64,000 bases of DNA from JACKOB01 sp024234575. GTDB lineage: Bacteria; Pseudomonadota; Gammaproteobacteria; Pseudomonadales; Oleiphilaceae. Both the position numbers and the translations under genes were made by a program. This document shows, piece by piece, positions 36,312-45,221 of the stretch; position 1 is the stretch's first letter; each line of letters begins with the position of its first letter. Below the pieces are notes generated by a model. That model was not told where the DNA came from and did not search any database. It worked only from the letters and a program-made list of their open reading frames with translations. Where the stretch lies: positions 1 to 64,000 of the forward strand of contig JBPJFZ010000020.1 in NCBI GenBank assembly GCA_051208035.1, in the 5' to 3' direction.

Positions 36312-37322
36312 CTAGTGCTCGTAGATGTCCATGTCGGCCCGAATGACAAAATCAGTAATGTAAACAGAACCTATCGAAGGTCCGGTGCCAAAGGTCACAT
36401 TTGCATAATCGACATCGCCGGAGAAATCCAGGATATTGAAGTACACCCCACCTGTCCTGGTATCTTCTCTAGAACCAATATCAGCCTGAAAATGAGCAAA
36501 TGAAGCAACCTCTTTTCCATCTGCACCTTTCACTATGTACTGATCTTCACCACGAGAGTTATGCACCTTAACGTTTACTGTCATACCCAGGTAATCGAGA
36601 ATGGTGTCCCGCTCTGCTTCGATATAGACATTCAGGTTCAGGTTTTTAGTCTCGATATCGAAAATAACATCCCACTCACCCCATTTTATCGTTTCGTTAA
36701 TCTCAGTAGAGTCGGAAATACCACGTGCGCCAAAAACAGACCTGTCAACGCTAAAGCTATGCCCTTCTATCGACCCAAAGCCATGAACGGACTTCCCACT
36801 ATGGATCATCATGTCCCCAGAGCTCAAAGACTGCTCTACTTCACCATGATCGCCGATGTTAATGAATTCGTAGGCCAGCTCATTATCTGGGGTTCCATCA
36901 GCCCCCCATAGCGATAGCAGCTGACTCGTATCATCACCATCTTTAACGAAGTCGACACTCCACATCTGCTCTTCGTAGCCAGCAGCACTTGCCAGCCCCA
37001 TGAGACCACCAGTGGTGGCCGCCACGGCAGCGAAGCCTACGTTTCCGGTTGCCGCCGCCAACGGCACTGAGCTTGCCTGAAAATCAGAAAGGTTTTGTGC
37101 CGCTCTTTTGGCCTCAGCATCTAAGTCAATCGTAAGGCCGGCCTGCCCTGTTACGGCACCCATTTCTTCAGAAGTCAGTGCTTTCACGCCGGCGTAAGCC
37201 GGTTGGTGTAATGCGGCAAAGGCAGCCACGATAAGGGTTCTTTTAAACAGGTTGTCTAATAAACTTGTAGCGTTAATTCCATTTTTGTTTTTTTTATATG
37301 AACTCAAATCCGCTGACTTCAT
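36312..37322 (-). CDS. Exported DUF6160-type protein
   Basis: From the ATG at 37322 the protein has 336 residues. A signal peptide (LFKRTLIVAAFAALHQPAYAG) leads into LTSEEMGAVTGQAGLTIDLD, the N-terminal motif of a family found in surface or pilus-like proteins of gammaproteobacteria (DUF6160, recalled, not searched). The rest is beta-rich and acidic, with VYFNILDFSGDVDYANVTFGTGPS near the end. Role unknown; secretion to the surface is likely. It is monocistronic with a strong terminator. Confidence 0.75.
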   Translation of the reverse strand: MKSADLSSYKKNKNGINATSLLDNLFKRTLIVAAFAALHQPAYAGVKALTSEEMGAVTGQAGLTIDLDAEAKRAAQNLSDFQASSVPLAAATGNVGFAAVAATTGGLMGLASAAGYEEQMWSVDFVKDGDDTSQLLSLWGADGTPDNELAYEFINIGDHGEVEQSLSSGDMMIHSGKSVHGFGSIEGHSFSVDRSVFGARGISDSTEINETIKWGEWDVIFDIETKNLNLNVYIEAERDTILDYLGMTVNVKVHNSRGEDQYIVKGADGKEVASFAHFQADIGSREDTRTGGVYFNILDFSGDVDYANVTFGTGPSIGSVYITDFVIRADMDIYEH

Positions 37323-38098
37323 AACATCACCATCCATGTTAATAAATTGTTAAAATTTCTTGGTATTAGCGCCGCAGTCACTTGCTAACGCGAGATCAAA
37401 TAAAAATTCCTCCTATTGCCAAAATATTTTTTATGAATAAGCCATCTCACTGTTCTGTGTTTTTATATGTCGGACAATCTGGGCGCGTATTCTGAACCAA
37501 ATCTGATAGGAAAAAGATGAACAAACTGATGATTAGCCTCAAAACAAGGGCTCTGTCACACAAATATTTAGCTTGATTTTTCAGTCGTATTGTTTATACA
37601 AAGCTGTTAGTACAAATCGTTATAAATATATTTAAAATATTCGCGTAATTTTGCAAACATATTATTTTTAATGGCATTTTTCATAACAATTACAGCCAAT
37701 ATATAACTAACATATGTTAGTTTTTAATTTGTAAAAACTGATCATTTTCACAGACAGGAAGTCAGCAAAAAAGAGAAATAAAGCGATCAATACTCCGCTT
37801 AAGAACTCACTCTTTACTGTCTGCAGCGAAATACCTTGGCCATACGACTCAGACAGCGGGAGGCACCAGTAACCCCATATTCGTTGGGCATGGAGTTATG
37901 ACCATTCAAGCAAATACGTGAGCCTTGTCTCATTTTTTAATGCCCAGCAGCCACAGACTAATACTTTTGGACGATGCACCTTAGCCCCCTGCTACCTATA
38001 ATAGGCCCATGATTTGTTGAAAGAGTAAACAACACAGGCCGTTTACTTTTCTCCCATTTTGGGTCACACCCTAAGTAACCCGACAGTATCAAAGCAAC
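37323..38098. other. AT-rich intergenic region without a convincing gene
   Basis: About 775 bases separate two divergent genes. It contains an 18-bp palindrome (37705-37722), a perfect TATAAT at 37997-38002 facing right, and an inverted repeat AGTAAAC...GTTTACT at 38024-38047 in the probable leader of the rightward gene. A 19-codon frame at 37517 with a weak ribosome site is not called. A small RNA cannot be excluded. Confidence 0.5.
37705..37722. promoter_or_regulatory. Perfect 18-bp palindrome, likely operator
   Basis: AACTAACATATGTTAGTT is its own reverse complement. Perfect palindromes of this length are typical binding sites of dimeric repressors (TetR, MarR or similar). It is about 380 bp upstream of the minus-strand DUF6160 gene and 390 bp upstream of the plus-strand binding-protein gene. 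Confidence 0.5.
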
Positions 38099-39343
38099 GT
38101 GGACTTCCATGTTGCTTTTTTTTTACCCCGAGATTGTCAGAATGTTCTAAGATTACGCCACGACTCAATAAATCGATTGCATTCACTGTGCCCAGCCAGT
38201 CTGATCACTAAGTGCATGGTTTTGCTGCTATTGGTTTTCTTTACCACCGTCGCACAAACAGAGTCCTTAGCGCCCATTCCAGACCAAACACTGGCTGATA
38301 AATTACCTGTTACAACCCCCACCAGAGTTCATTTTATTAACCCCAGTGCGCCTGATAATATTTTTTGGAAGAAGACAACCAAGTTTATGCAGGCGGCGGC
38401 TAATAGCCTGGGGTTTGAACTGCGGGTTATTTATGGCGATGAAAACCGTGTCCGTACGACCCAATCAGTCAAGAATGCTATGCAAGCATCACCTGATGAC
38501 TACTTCATTTACATCTACCAGATTAGCCAGGGACTGGACATTCTTCAGCACGCAGAAGCACTGAATGCGAAATCAATCATTATCAACACCAGCATTCCAG
38601 AAGAAGACCTAGGCAAAGCAGGCCGCCCAGGCAATCCCTTTCATCACTGGATTGCACACTTCACCCCAGACGATGTCGCGGCAGGTGAAACACTGGCGAG
38701 ATATTTAACAGAAAAGTCTGACGCCATTAACCCAATGAACCCCCAGCAAATAATTGCGCTTAATGGCAGCCTGGATTCAACGGCAGCCGCAGATCGGCAA
38801 GCCGGGCTGAACAACTTTTTAAAACAGCGCCAGGATGTCAAACTCAACCAGCTAACCTGGGCCAGATGGGATAAAAAGCTGGCGCGCTTTCAGACAGAAC
38901 GACTGTTACAACGTTACCCTGGCACATGCGTCATCTGGTCTGCCAGTGACGATATGGCGGCAGGCTCACTTGAGGGCCTTGCATCCATCAGCAATCGCTG
39001 CAATCAGATGATCGTCGGTGGCATTGACTGGTCTGACTGGGGAATCGAAGCAGTCAACAACGGGGAGCTAGACGCCACCGTTGGCGGGCATTTTATGGAA
39101 GGTGCTTGGGCACTGGTATTGATCTATGATCGCGAAAAGCAGCGCAAAGCCTCGTCAACACCAGTGAATTTCCAGACGAAAATGGCCCTTTTTAACAAAG
39201 AAAACATGGCGCTTTCTGCGGCCTTATTCGACACAGAACAATGGCACCAAATAGACTTTAGACAGTTCACACTAACCCACACAAATGCAAGCAGCTATGA
39301 TTTTTCGGTGCAAGCGGTGCTAAAACAGCTCGCGCCAAAGTAA
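38099..39343 (+). CDS. Periplasmic sugar-binding-like protein (Peripla_BP_4 type)
   Basis: This protein of up to 414 residues has a hydrophobic export segment (MVLLLLVFFTTVAQTE) that starts at residue 39 of the longest frame. The true start may therefore be the ATG at 38213 or an alternative codon between; the GTG at 38099 gives the outer limit. The body resembles ribose- or autoinducer-binding proteins: VHFINPSAPDNIFWKKTTKFM, VIWSASDDMAAG and IVGGIDWSDWGIEAVNNGELDATVGGH in the expected order. No ABC permease, kinase or cyclase is next to it, so it is an orphan binding protein. A TATAAT at 37997 may be its -10. Confidence 0.8.
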   Translation: MDFHVAFFLPRDCQNVLRLRHDSINRLHSLCPASLITKCMVLLLLVFFTTVAQTESLAPIPDQTLADKLPVTTPTRVHFINPSAPDNIFWKKTTKFMQAAANSLGFELRVIYGDENRVRTTQSVKNAMQASPDDYFIYIYQISQGLDILQHAEALNAKSIIINTSIPEEDLGKAGRPGNPFHHWIAHFTPDDVAAGETLARYLTEKSDAINPMNPQQIIALNGSLDSTAAADRQAGLNNFLKQRQDVKLNQLTWARWDKKLARFQTERLLQRYPGTCVIWSASDDMAAGSLEGLASISNRCNQMIVGGIDWSDWGIEAVNNGELDATVGGHFMEGAWALVLIYDREKQRKASSTPVNFQTKMALFNKENMALSAALFDTEQWHQIDFRQFTLTHTNASSYDFSVQAVLKQLAPK

Positions 39344-39390
39344 CCCAAAACTAATCTAGTCCTTATACATTAATCCATTCGGGATAAAAA

Positions 39391-39747
39391 TTATTCAGTT
39401 GTAAAAAAACCAGAACTTGCAGATATATCAACAAATTTTTTCTGGTATTCCGTCATAGTAGCCGATGCTGCCCTAAACTCATCCGTTACGTAGGCCTTTT
39501 CGAACCCGTGCGCATTGGGCAGAAAATACTCGATCGTGCCATCAAATGGATCATCACTGCCACGCATCAACTGGATAATTTCATTCTCTGGCACCTGCAA
39601 TGTGAAGCTTTTTTTGAAGCTGCTAGCTCCAACAAGATCTGCTGTTTTTTTAATTAATTGATCAAATTCAGTCGCGCCCCAAAGTCTTCGAAACTCTTCG
39701 AGAGAAACATCTGAACGGCGCTTAACGCAGCTGATATAGCGAATCAT
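39391..39747 (-). CDS. EthD-domain protein
   Basis: This 118-residue protein begins MIRYISCVKRRSDVSLEEFRRLW, the usual opening of EthD ferredoxin-like domains, small dimeric proteins often found near degradation genes. No catalytic activity is established for most of them. AGGAG precedes the ATG. It converges with the binding-protein gene. Confidence 0.8.
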   Translation of the reverse strand: MIRYISCVKRRSDVSLEEFRRLWGATEFDQLIKKTADLVGASSFKKSFTLQVPENEIIQLMRGSDDPFDGTIEYFLPNAHGFEKAYVTDEFRAASATMTEYQKKFVDISASSGFFTTE

Positions 39748-39828
39748 TGTATTGCTCCTGGTACCTGTTAAATGACTAACTTCGTGTAAGTATATAACAG
39801 ATATCAGGGTTGAGTAGGTTATCTATAG

Positions 39829-40173
39829 CTAAGTCGAAAAGCTATCACTCATCCAGACACCAAGCTGTGGCGCGCACATATCATCATCAACCCAGAACCA
39901 GCCCGCCTGTGCGGAAAAGGTTGCCGTTAGGTATTTTTCCAAGGCCGGCATGAGAAAAACATCAAGATAATTGATCGGAGTTGCACTGGTACTGGCAGGC
40001 TCATAGTCAACCTGCTCAAGTGATACGACTATATGGTCCTGCACGGCTTCAAGCTTGAAGGTTACCGTGTGACCAACGCGCAAGATCTGTTCGATAAGCG
40101 GGAATAATGTTTGCCAGGTGACAACCCAGCAACGACCGGTTTCTGCAGTAATAAATCTGTTATCGCATTGCAT
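39829..40173 (-). CDS. Hypothetical small protein
   Basis: This 114-residue protein is not recognised. It is Trp- and Phe-rich, with no signal peptide. Its middle (EQILRVGHTVTFKLEAVQDHIVVSLEQVDYEP) looks like a small beta domain. GGAGA lies upstream of the ATG. It is on the same strand as, and about 80 bases before, the EthD gene, so the two may be co-transcribed. Confidence 0.55.
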   Translation of the reverse strand: MQCDNRFITAETGRCWVVTWQTLFPLIEQILRVGHTVTFKLEAVQDHIVVSLEQVDYEPASTSATPINYLDVFLMPALEKYLTATFSAQAGWFWVDDDMCAPQLGVWMSDSFST

Positions 40174-40384
40174 AATAAGACATCTCCAAAAGATTGATTG
40201 CCTACAATGTCGTGCTGCGGTGATACCTCCCGTTATTTACCTCTTCCATTTGAGTGTATTACCAAATTTCAAAAGTGAACATTAAATTTTGTAAATTATG
40301 TAAATTATGTATCAGGCCACGGCTATTTTTACTCCGCAATCCGCTGTTTCTGACCCCATCTTGCCTGCTTTCATACGTTATGCC

Positions 40385-40996
40385 CTACATCATTTGCGTT
40401 AGTTTACTAACTGCATAACGAGATATTTCTTCAAGATCTTCAGTTCTGACAAAAATGCCGTCATGAGTCAGCTTAACCAATCCATGCAACGCTGCCCACA
40501 TAAGCTGAGCCAACCTTAGCGGGTCTTCACCATTACTCAACAAGCCTTGCTCGGCAAAGCTGGCGATTAAGCTGGCATATTGACGAAAGCTGTCTTTCGC
40601 CGTTCGCTGCAGGCGCTCGGAGGGTTTTACACGCCAAAGCTCACTGCCAAACATCAGATCATATTGCGTGCTGTTTTCTACCGCAAAACGTATGTACCCC
40701 TGAATACTTTGTTCCAGCCGCTGCAACAGAGACAAAGACTGATTTTCAATCGCCTCTCGTAATTGATTCGTCAGCGTAGAAAATCCCTGCTCTGCAACCG
40801 CGGCTAACAAATCGTTCTTATCAGAAAAATGATGATAAGGGGCGGTTCGGGAGACGCCGGCCTTTTCAGCAATTTTACGCAGCGATACCGCACCAACGCC
40901 CCCCTGCCTCATCAGCTCTGTTGTGGCTTCAATCAATTGGCTTCTCAAATCACCATGATGGTATTTAGATATCGATGCAGGAGGCGTATTTATCAT
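40385..40996 (-). CDS. TetR/AcrR family regulator of the divergent isomerase gene
   Basis: This 203-residue repressor has an HTH (SLRKIAEKAGVSRTAPYHHFSDKNDLLAAVAEQG) and a C-terminal domain resembling the WHG type. It is divergent from a fatty-acid isomerase gene, and the 134-bp region between carries two matching inverted repeats. It therefore probably represses both genes in response to an acyl-CoA or fatty acid. That effector is inferred, not seen. Confidence 0.9.
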   Translation of the reverse strand: MINTPPASISKYHHGDLRSQLIEATTELMRQGGVGAVSLRKIAEKAGVSRTAPYHHFSDKNDLLAAVAEQGFSTLTNQLREAIENQSLSLLQRLEQSIQGYIRFAVENSTQYDLMFGSELWRVKPSERLQRTAKDSFRQYASLIASFAEQGLLSNGEDPLRLAQLMWAALHGLVKLTHDGIFVRTEDLEEISRYAVSKLTQMM

Positions 40997-41045
40997 GGGC
41001 TTTGAAACAACTTATAAAATGAAAGAGTCATGCTGTCACAGGATC

Positions 41046-41094
41046 TTGACATCGTCAAGATCAGGCTTTACCTTACCAATCTTGACAGTGTCAA
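41046..41094. promoter_or_regulatory. Paired TetR operator
   Basis: Two copies of TTGAC-N3-GTCAA lie at 41046-41058 and 41082-41094. The first extends to a 9-bp arm (GATCTTGAC/GTCAAGATC, 41042-41062). Their centres are 36 bp apart, between the TetR and isomerase starts. Confidence 0.75.
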
Positions 41095-41130
41095 CTTATA
41101 TGTCTTTATACGGTCTAATGAGGATAAACA

Positions 41131-41970
41131 ATGAGTTTTAAAAGTCTAAAAGTCAGTATCGAGAACCATATTGCCCATGTAGTGCTAAATCGTCCGAATG
41201 AATTAAATTCAATGAATACCGACTTTTGGACTGAACTCCCCCGCGCCATTGCTGAAATTGATCAACAGGCAAACGCCCGGGTGATTGTGTTGTCGTCAAC
41301 GGGTAAGCACTTTTCTGCTGGAATGGATTTAGCGGTGTTTACTTCGCCTAATAGCATTCCGATGAGCGGTGACCCTGCACGCATGGCCGAGAACTTAAGG
41401 CGTGCCGTTCTGCAGCTGCAGCAAGCTTTTAATATACTGGAAGAAGTGCGTATACCTGTTTTAGCTGCGATCCACGGCGGCTGTATCGGTGGTGCAGTAG
41501 ACATGATCAGCGCTTGTGACAGTCGCTACTGCACAGAGGATACTTTCTTCACCATTAAAGAAACACAGCTGGGAATGACGGCGGATCTGGGTACAATGCA
41601 GCGCTTACCGCACTTGATTCCGCAAGGTATTATGCGTGAGTTAGCCTATACAGGCCGTAATTTCGTCGCCCAGGAAGCTAAAGAAATAGGGCTGGTAAAC
41701 AAAGTCTATCCCACACATGAAGCCATGCTGGATGGTGTCATGGAGATCGCCAGACTGATTGCCAAGCAATCACCTGTGGCCGTTGCGGGCTGCAAAGAAA
41801 TGATCAACTACAGCCGCGACCATAGTGTTGCAGATAGCTTAAAGTATATGGCCACCTGGCAGTCAGGCATGTTTCGTCCACAAGATATGATGAAGTGCTT
41901 CGCTGCCAAAGCACAAAAAACAGAGCCTGTATTTGATCCACTATTGCCGATTAAATCACTATTTAGCTAA
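41131..41970 (+). CDS. Delta3,5-delta2,4-dienoyl-CoA isomerase (crotonase family)
   Basis: This 279-residue crotonase-fold enzyme has the oxyanion loops HFSAGMDL and HGGCIGGAVD. Asp124, Glu144 and Asp152 occur at the same spacing (20 and 28) as Asp176, Glu196 and Asp204 of rat ECH1, which marks it as a dienoyl-CoA isomerase rather than a plain hydratase. It would shift conjugated double bonds during oxidation of unsaturated fatty acids. It is divergent from its likely TetR repressor. Confidence 0.88.
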   Translation: MSFKSLKVSIENHIAHVVLNRPNELNSMNTDFWTELPRAIAEIDQQANARVIVLSSTGKHFSAGMDLAVFTSPNSIPMSGDPARMAENLRRAVLQLQQAFNILEEVRIPVLAAIHGGCIGGAVDMISACDSRYCTEDTFFTIKETQLGMTADLGTMQRLPHLIPQGIMRELAYTGRNFVAQEAKEIGLVNKVYPTHEAMLDGVMEIARLIAKQSPVAVAGCKEMINYSRDHSVADSLKYMATWQSGMFRPQDMMKCFAAKAQKTEPVFDPLLPIKSLFS

Positions 41971-41976
41971 GCATCT

Positions 41977-42012
41977 CCCTCTATCGGTGCGCTGGCTATC
42001 AACGATGGAGGG
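41977..42012. terminator. Hairpin between convergent genes
   Basis: CCCTCTATCG and CGATGGAGGG form a 10-bp stem with one G-T pair and a 16-base loop, between the isomerase and sigma factor stop codons. It lacks a T tract. Confidence 0.45.
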
Positions 42013-42036
42013 CAATAAACCTCTGCCTACTAAGAC

Positions 42037-43314
42037 CTACCCATCATTGGCGGGGTATCGAGCCTGCACCTTTTTTAGTGCCTGCTTTTGCAGCTGCCGA
42101 ACCCGCTCAAAAGTGAGACCTAACTGATCCCCCACCTCCCCTAACGTATACTCTTTACGAAAACCAACACCATAGCGCATACGAAGAATAAGATACTCTC
42201 GTGCAGAAAGCTGATCCTTGAAAGATTCAATCAACTTACCTTTTTGATAGTCTTCCGCTAAAAGTTCGGGGCCTGCCTCCGTACTAGCAAGCAAGGGCTC
42301 TAATGTCGATTCAGTATCATCATTAAGCGGTTGGTTGATAGACACGGGTTCTGCTGGAAACTCCTGTATACGCGACACCATTGCTACCGGTAATGATGTC
42401 GCCGCTGAAATTTCAATTTCAGAAGGCAAGCGTGATCTTTGCGCAGCAAATCGCTCTTTCGTATCAATAACCTGCGCGAGCTTATCCATCAGATAACTCG
42501 GTCTCGCAATAAGGTAACGCTTCTTTTGACTTTCCAGTTTCATGACATGATGGATACACCAATAGGCATAGGTTGAAAATCGAAATCCTCGACCAAAATT
42601 GAATCTATCCGATGCTTTTATCAGCCCGAGATTTCCATCCTGTATTAACTCTTCTAAGGCTACACCACCAAGATGACTGCGTTTGGCGACAAGAAATACC
42701 AACCGAAGATTTTTCTCAATCAACTGATTTCTGAGCACAACATACTTATTAACAAGTCTCATCACCCGCGTACTAATATCAGCAGCCAGCGTCTCTTTTA
42801 CTTGCTCGACCAACGCCAGAACGTTGCTTCTCTCGAGTTCTATCATCGCCACCAATAAGGCTAAATTACTACGCAAATTATGTGCTTGCGATGAATGATG
42901 CTGAGATAAAAAATACAAGCACTTCAATGTATCGATAACCGTCAACGTAATATTTTCCATAACGGCATAAGTTTGGGGACTCTCTTGCAGGGCTGACTCG
43001 GGGAACGATTCAGCATTAGACAGGCTTAATTTTTTTAAAAGCAACGCCTCCAAATGTTCCAGTAAATATTCGTCGCTTGCCAACTCGACCAGCAATTGAC
43101 GCATCACATCATCGATACGTCTGCCAAGAGAACGCTCTTCTTCAACCGTTAACAAATCAATTCTGGCGATATCACGACTGTAAATATCCATCGACTCTGC
43201 CACAGACATATCGCGAATTCGTCCTCGTTTCAATGACTGCAACTGTGCCAGCTCAGCCTGCTGCGCACTCACACGGCTATCAGTCACTTCCGGCGTCCAC
43301 TCAGCGTCAAGCAT
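42037..43314 (-). CDS. Divergent sigma-70 family factor
   Basis: This 425-residue primary-type sigma factor has region 1.2 near residues 41-66 (SMDIYSRDIARIDLLTVEEE), a poorly conserved insert (about 67-195), region 2 at about 198-275 (LIEKNLRLVFLVAKRSHLGG, LEELIQDGNLGLIKASDRFN) and a region 4 HTH (YTLGEVGDQLGLTFERVRQL, about 389-408). The usual WWIRQAI of region 2.4 is replaced by YWCIHHVMKLES, so -10 recognition and melting should differ from RpoD or RpoS. It may be an RpoS- or RpoH-like paralogue. The gene is monocistronic, so its regulon is unknown. Confidence 0.88.
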   Translation of the reverse strand: MLDAEWTPEVTDSRVSAQQAELAQLQSLKRGRIRDMSVAESMDIYSRDIARIDLLTVEEERSLGRRIDDVMRQLLVELASDEYLLEHLEALLLKKLSLSNAESFPESALQESPQTYAVMENITLTVIDTLKCLYFLSQHHSSQAHNLRSNLALLVAMIELERSNVLALVEQVKETLAADISTRVMRLVNKYVVLRNQLIEKNLRLVFLVAKRSHLGGVALEELIQDGNLGLIKASDRFNFGRGFRFSTYAYWCIHHVMKLESQKKRYLIARPSYLMDKLAQVIDTKERFAAQRSRLPSEIEISAATSLPVAMVSRIQEFPAEPVSINQPLNDDTESTLEPLLASTEAGPELLAEDYQKGKLIESFKDQLSAREYLILRMRYGVGFRKEYTLGEVGDQLGLTFERVRQLQKQALKKVQARYPANDG

Positions 43315-43467
43315 CTTGCTATCCCCATCACAGCATAAAAGAAGTTGTCAGAATCTACCTGTTACCCAACTTTTACGCTTATTACTTATGATTGGATCAG
43401 CCGGTTTGAATTACTTGAGCCACCTGTTAAAGATTACTACCTAATAGCCACAAAAAATGTCTGCCTA

Positions 43468-43496
43468 TTGACTTTCTCCCAAGCTTTGCCTATTTA
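43468..43496 (+). promoter_or_regulatory. Candidate sigma-70 promoter of the purine operon
   Basis: TTGACT at 43468-43473 and TATTTA at 43491-43496 are 17 bp apart and 60 bp before the adenine deaminase start. The -10 element is imperfect. No purine-riboswitch aptamer was recognised in the leader. Confidence 0.45.
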
Positions 43497-43556
43497 TCTT
43501 TTCTAAAATAACAACTTAGATAAACCATCCGTCTCCCCAATGAAAGGGCAATAATC

Positions 43557-45221
43557 ATGCATTCCTATCGTGGCAACATTGTTGATGTACGCGCCAGAAC
43601 TATTTTTTGCGGGCAAGTACAGGTTGAGAGGGGAAAAATAACCGACATAGTACATCTTGGTGAAGAAGAACAAGGCCAGCCCTATTTATTGCCAGGCTTA
43701 GTCGATGCCCATGTTCATATAGAGAGCTCGATGTTGACACCAGACGAGTTTGGGCGAGCGGCACTGCGTCATGGCGTACTTGCATCGGTATCCGATCCTC
43801 ACGAAATTGCCAACGTATTAGGCGTTGCGGGCATTGACTATATGAGAGAGCGCGCGTCACTGACCCCCTTTACTATTCTCTTCGGCGCACCGAGTTGCGT
43901 ACCGGCAACGCCATTCGAATCTGCGGGTGCGGCAATTGATGCAGGCACTGTTAGATCACTTTTAGAAAGCGGTAAAACTGGCTATCTCTCTGAAGTAATG
44001 AATTTTCCCGGCGTGCTTGCAAGAGACCCGGAAGTTATGGAAAAAATTAATGCCGCCAAAGCGCTAGGGTTGCCGATTGACGGGCATGCACCAGGGCTAC
44101 TTAAGGCAGACGCCAAGCAGTATGCCGACGCGGGTATTAGCACAGACCACGAATGCACGAACCTGGAAGAAGCGATAGATAAAATTAACGCTGGTATGAA
44201 AATACTGATTCGCGAAGGTTCAGCCGCGAAAGATTTCGAGTCACTACACAGCTTGATAGACAGCCACTGTGACAACGTAATGTTATGCAGCGATGACAAG
44301 CACCCCGATGATTTATTAGAAGGGCACATAGACTTGTTGGTGAAGCGTGCTTTGGAGAAAGGGCATGACCTTTTTAACGTATTACAAACAGCGACAGTGA
44401 ACCCGATTACACATTACCAGATGAAGATTGGGCTGTTACAAATTGGAGACAGTTTTGATGCTATTCAAGTTAACAACCTGACCCACTTCAAAACGCAAAA
44501 GGTTTGGTTAAAAGGTGAATTAGTCGTTGATGCGAGCAGATGTCTATTAACTCACAAAACTGCAAAAGTGTTGAATCATTTTGCGGCACTGCCTCTAACT
44601 GAAACAGATTTGAAGTTACCCCACCCACAGAGTCCGTGTCGTGTAATTATTGCTGAAGATGGCAAACTGTTTACGCGGCAGGAAATCCACAACATGCCCT
44701 GTATAGATGAGCATATCGCCGCAGATCTCGATAATGATATTTTATTTCTGGCGGTTTTAAATCGCTATCAACATTCAGCACCTGCAGTCGCCCTTATTAA
44801 GGGCTTTACTCTCACCGGTGCTAATAAACAAGGGGGCGCTATCGCCAGCAGTGTTGCCCATGACTCACATAATATCGTGGCAGTTGGCACCAGCGCCAAC
44901 TGGTTGAGTAAAGCGATAAACGCCGTCATCGAAGCGCAGGGCGGACTTGTCGCCATTGATCAAACCGGTGAGTTGCGATTACCGTTGCCCGTTGCAGGAT
45001 TAATGAGTGATGCGCCGATTGAAGAAGTCGGGCCCGCCTACCGAGCCCTGAATGACAAAGCTAAAGCGATGGGAAGCCAGCTTTCATCACCTTTTATGAC
45101 GTTGTCATTTATGTCTCTGTTGGTCATTCCTGCGTTAAAGTTAAGCGACAAAGGTTTGTTCGACGGCAGCCGATTTGAGTTCTGTGATCTGGCGGTCGCT
45201 AAGGAAGATGTTGCGCCATGA
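43557..45221 (+). CDS. ade: Adenine deaminase
   Basis: This 554-residue amidohydrolase converts adenine to hypoxanthine and ammonia. It belongs to the two-metal Ade group: LVDAHVHIESSMLTPDEF gives the first metal-binding His-x-His, and DGHAPGL, DHECTNLEEA and CSDDKHPDDLLEGHID the others. Length is close to the usual 550-600. It heads an operon with xanthine dehydrogenase, which would take hypoxanthine on to urate. AAAGG lies before the ATG, and its stop overlaps the next start (ATGA). Confidence 0.93.
   Translation: MHSYRGNIVDVRARTIFCGQVQVERGKITDIVHLGEEEQGQPYLLPGLVDAHVHIESSMLTPDEFGRAALRHGVLASVSDPHEIANVLGVAGIDYMRERASLTPFTILFGAPSCVPATPFESAGAAIDAGTVRSLLESGKTGYLSEVMNFPGVLARDPEVMEKINAAKALGLPIDGHAPGLLKADAKQYADAGISTDHECTNLEEAIDKINAGMKILIREGSAAKDFESLHSLIDSHCDNVMLCSDDKHPDDLLEGHIDLLVKRALEKGHDLFNVLQTATVNPITHYQMKIGLLQIGDSFDAIQVNNLTHFKTQKVWLKGELVVDASRCLLTHKTAKVLNHFAALPLTETDLKLPHPQSPCRVIIAEDGKLFTRQEIHNMPCIDEHIAADLDNDILFLAVLNRYQHSAPAVALIKGFTLTGANKQGGAIASSVAHDSHNIVAVGTSANWLSKAINAVIEAQGGLVAIDQTGELRLPLPVAGLMSDAPIEEVGPAYRALNDKAKAMGSQLSSPFMTLSFMSLLVIPALKLSDKGLFDGSRFEFCDLAVAKEDVAP

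Noticed and set aside
36561..36911. 116-codon plus-strand frame inside the DUF6160-type gene
   Set aside because: It is antisense to a gene with signal peptide, family motif and terminator.
37517..37576. 19-codon frame with a weak ribosome site in the AT-rich gap
   Set aside because: Too short to separate from chance and without conserved context; mentioned only in the intergenic entry.
43315..43556. Possible purine riboswitch before adenine deaminase
   Set aside because: No purine aptamer core could be recognised and the region reads as an ordinary promoter and leader.
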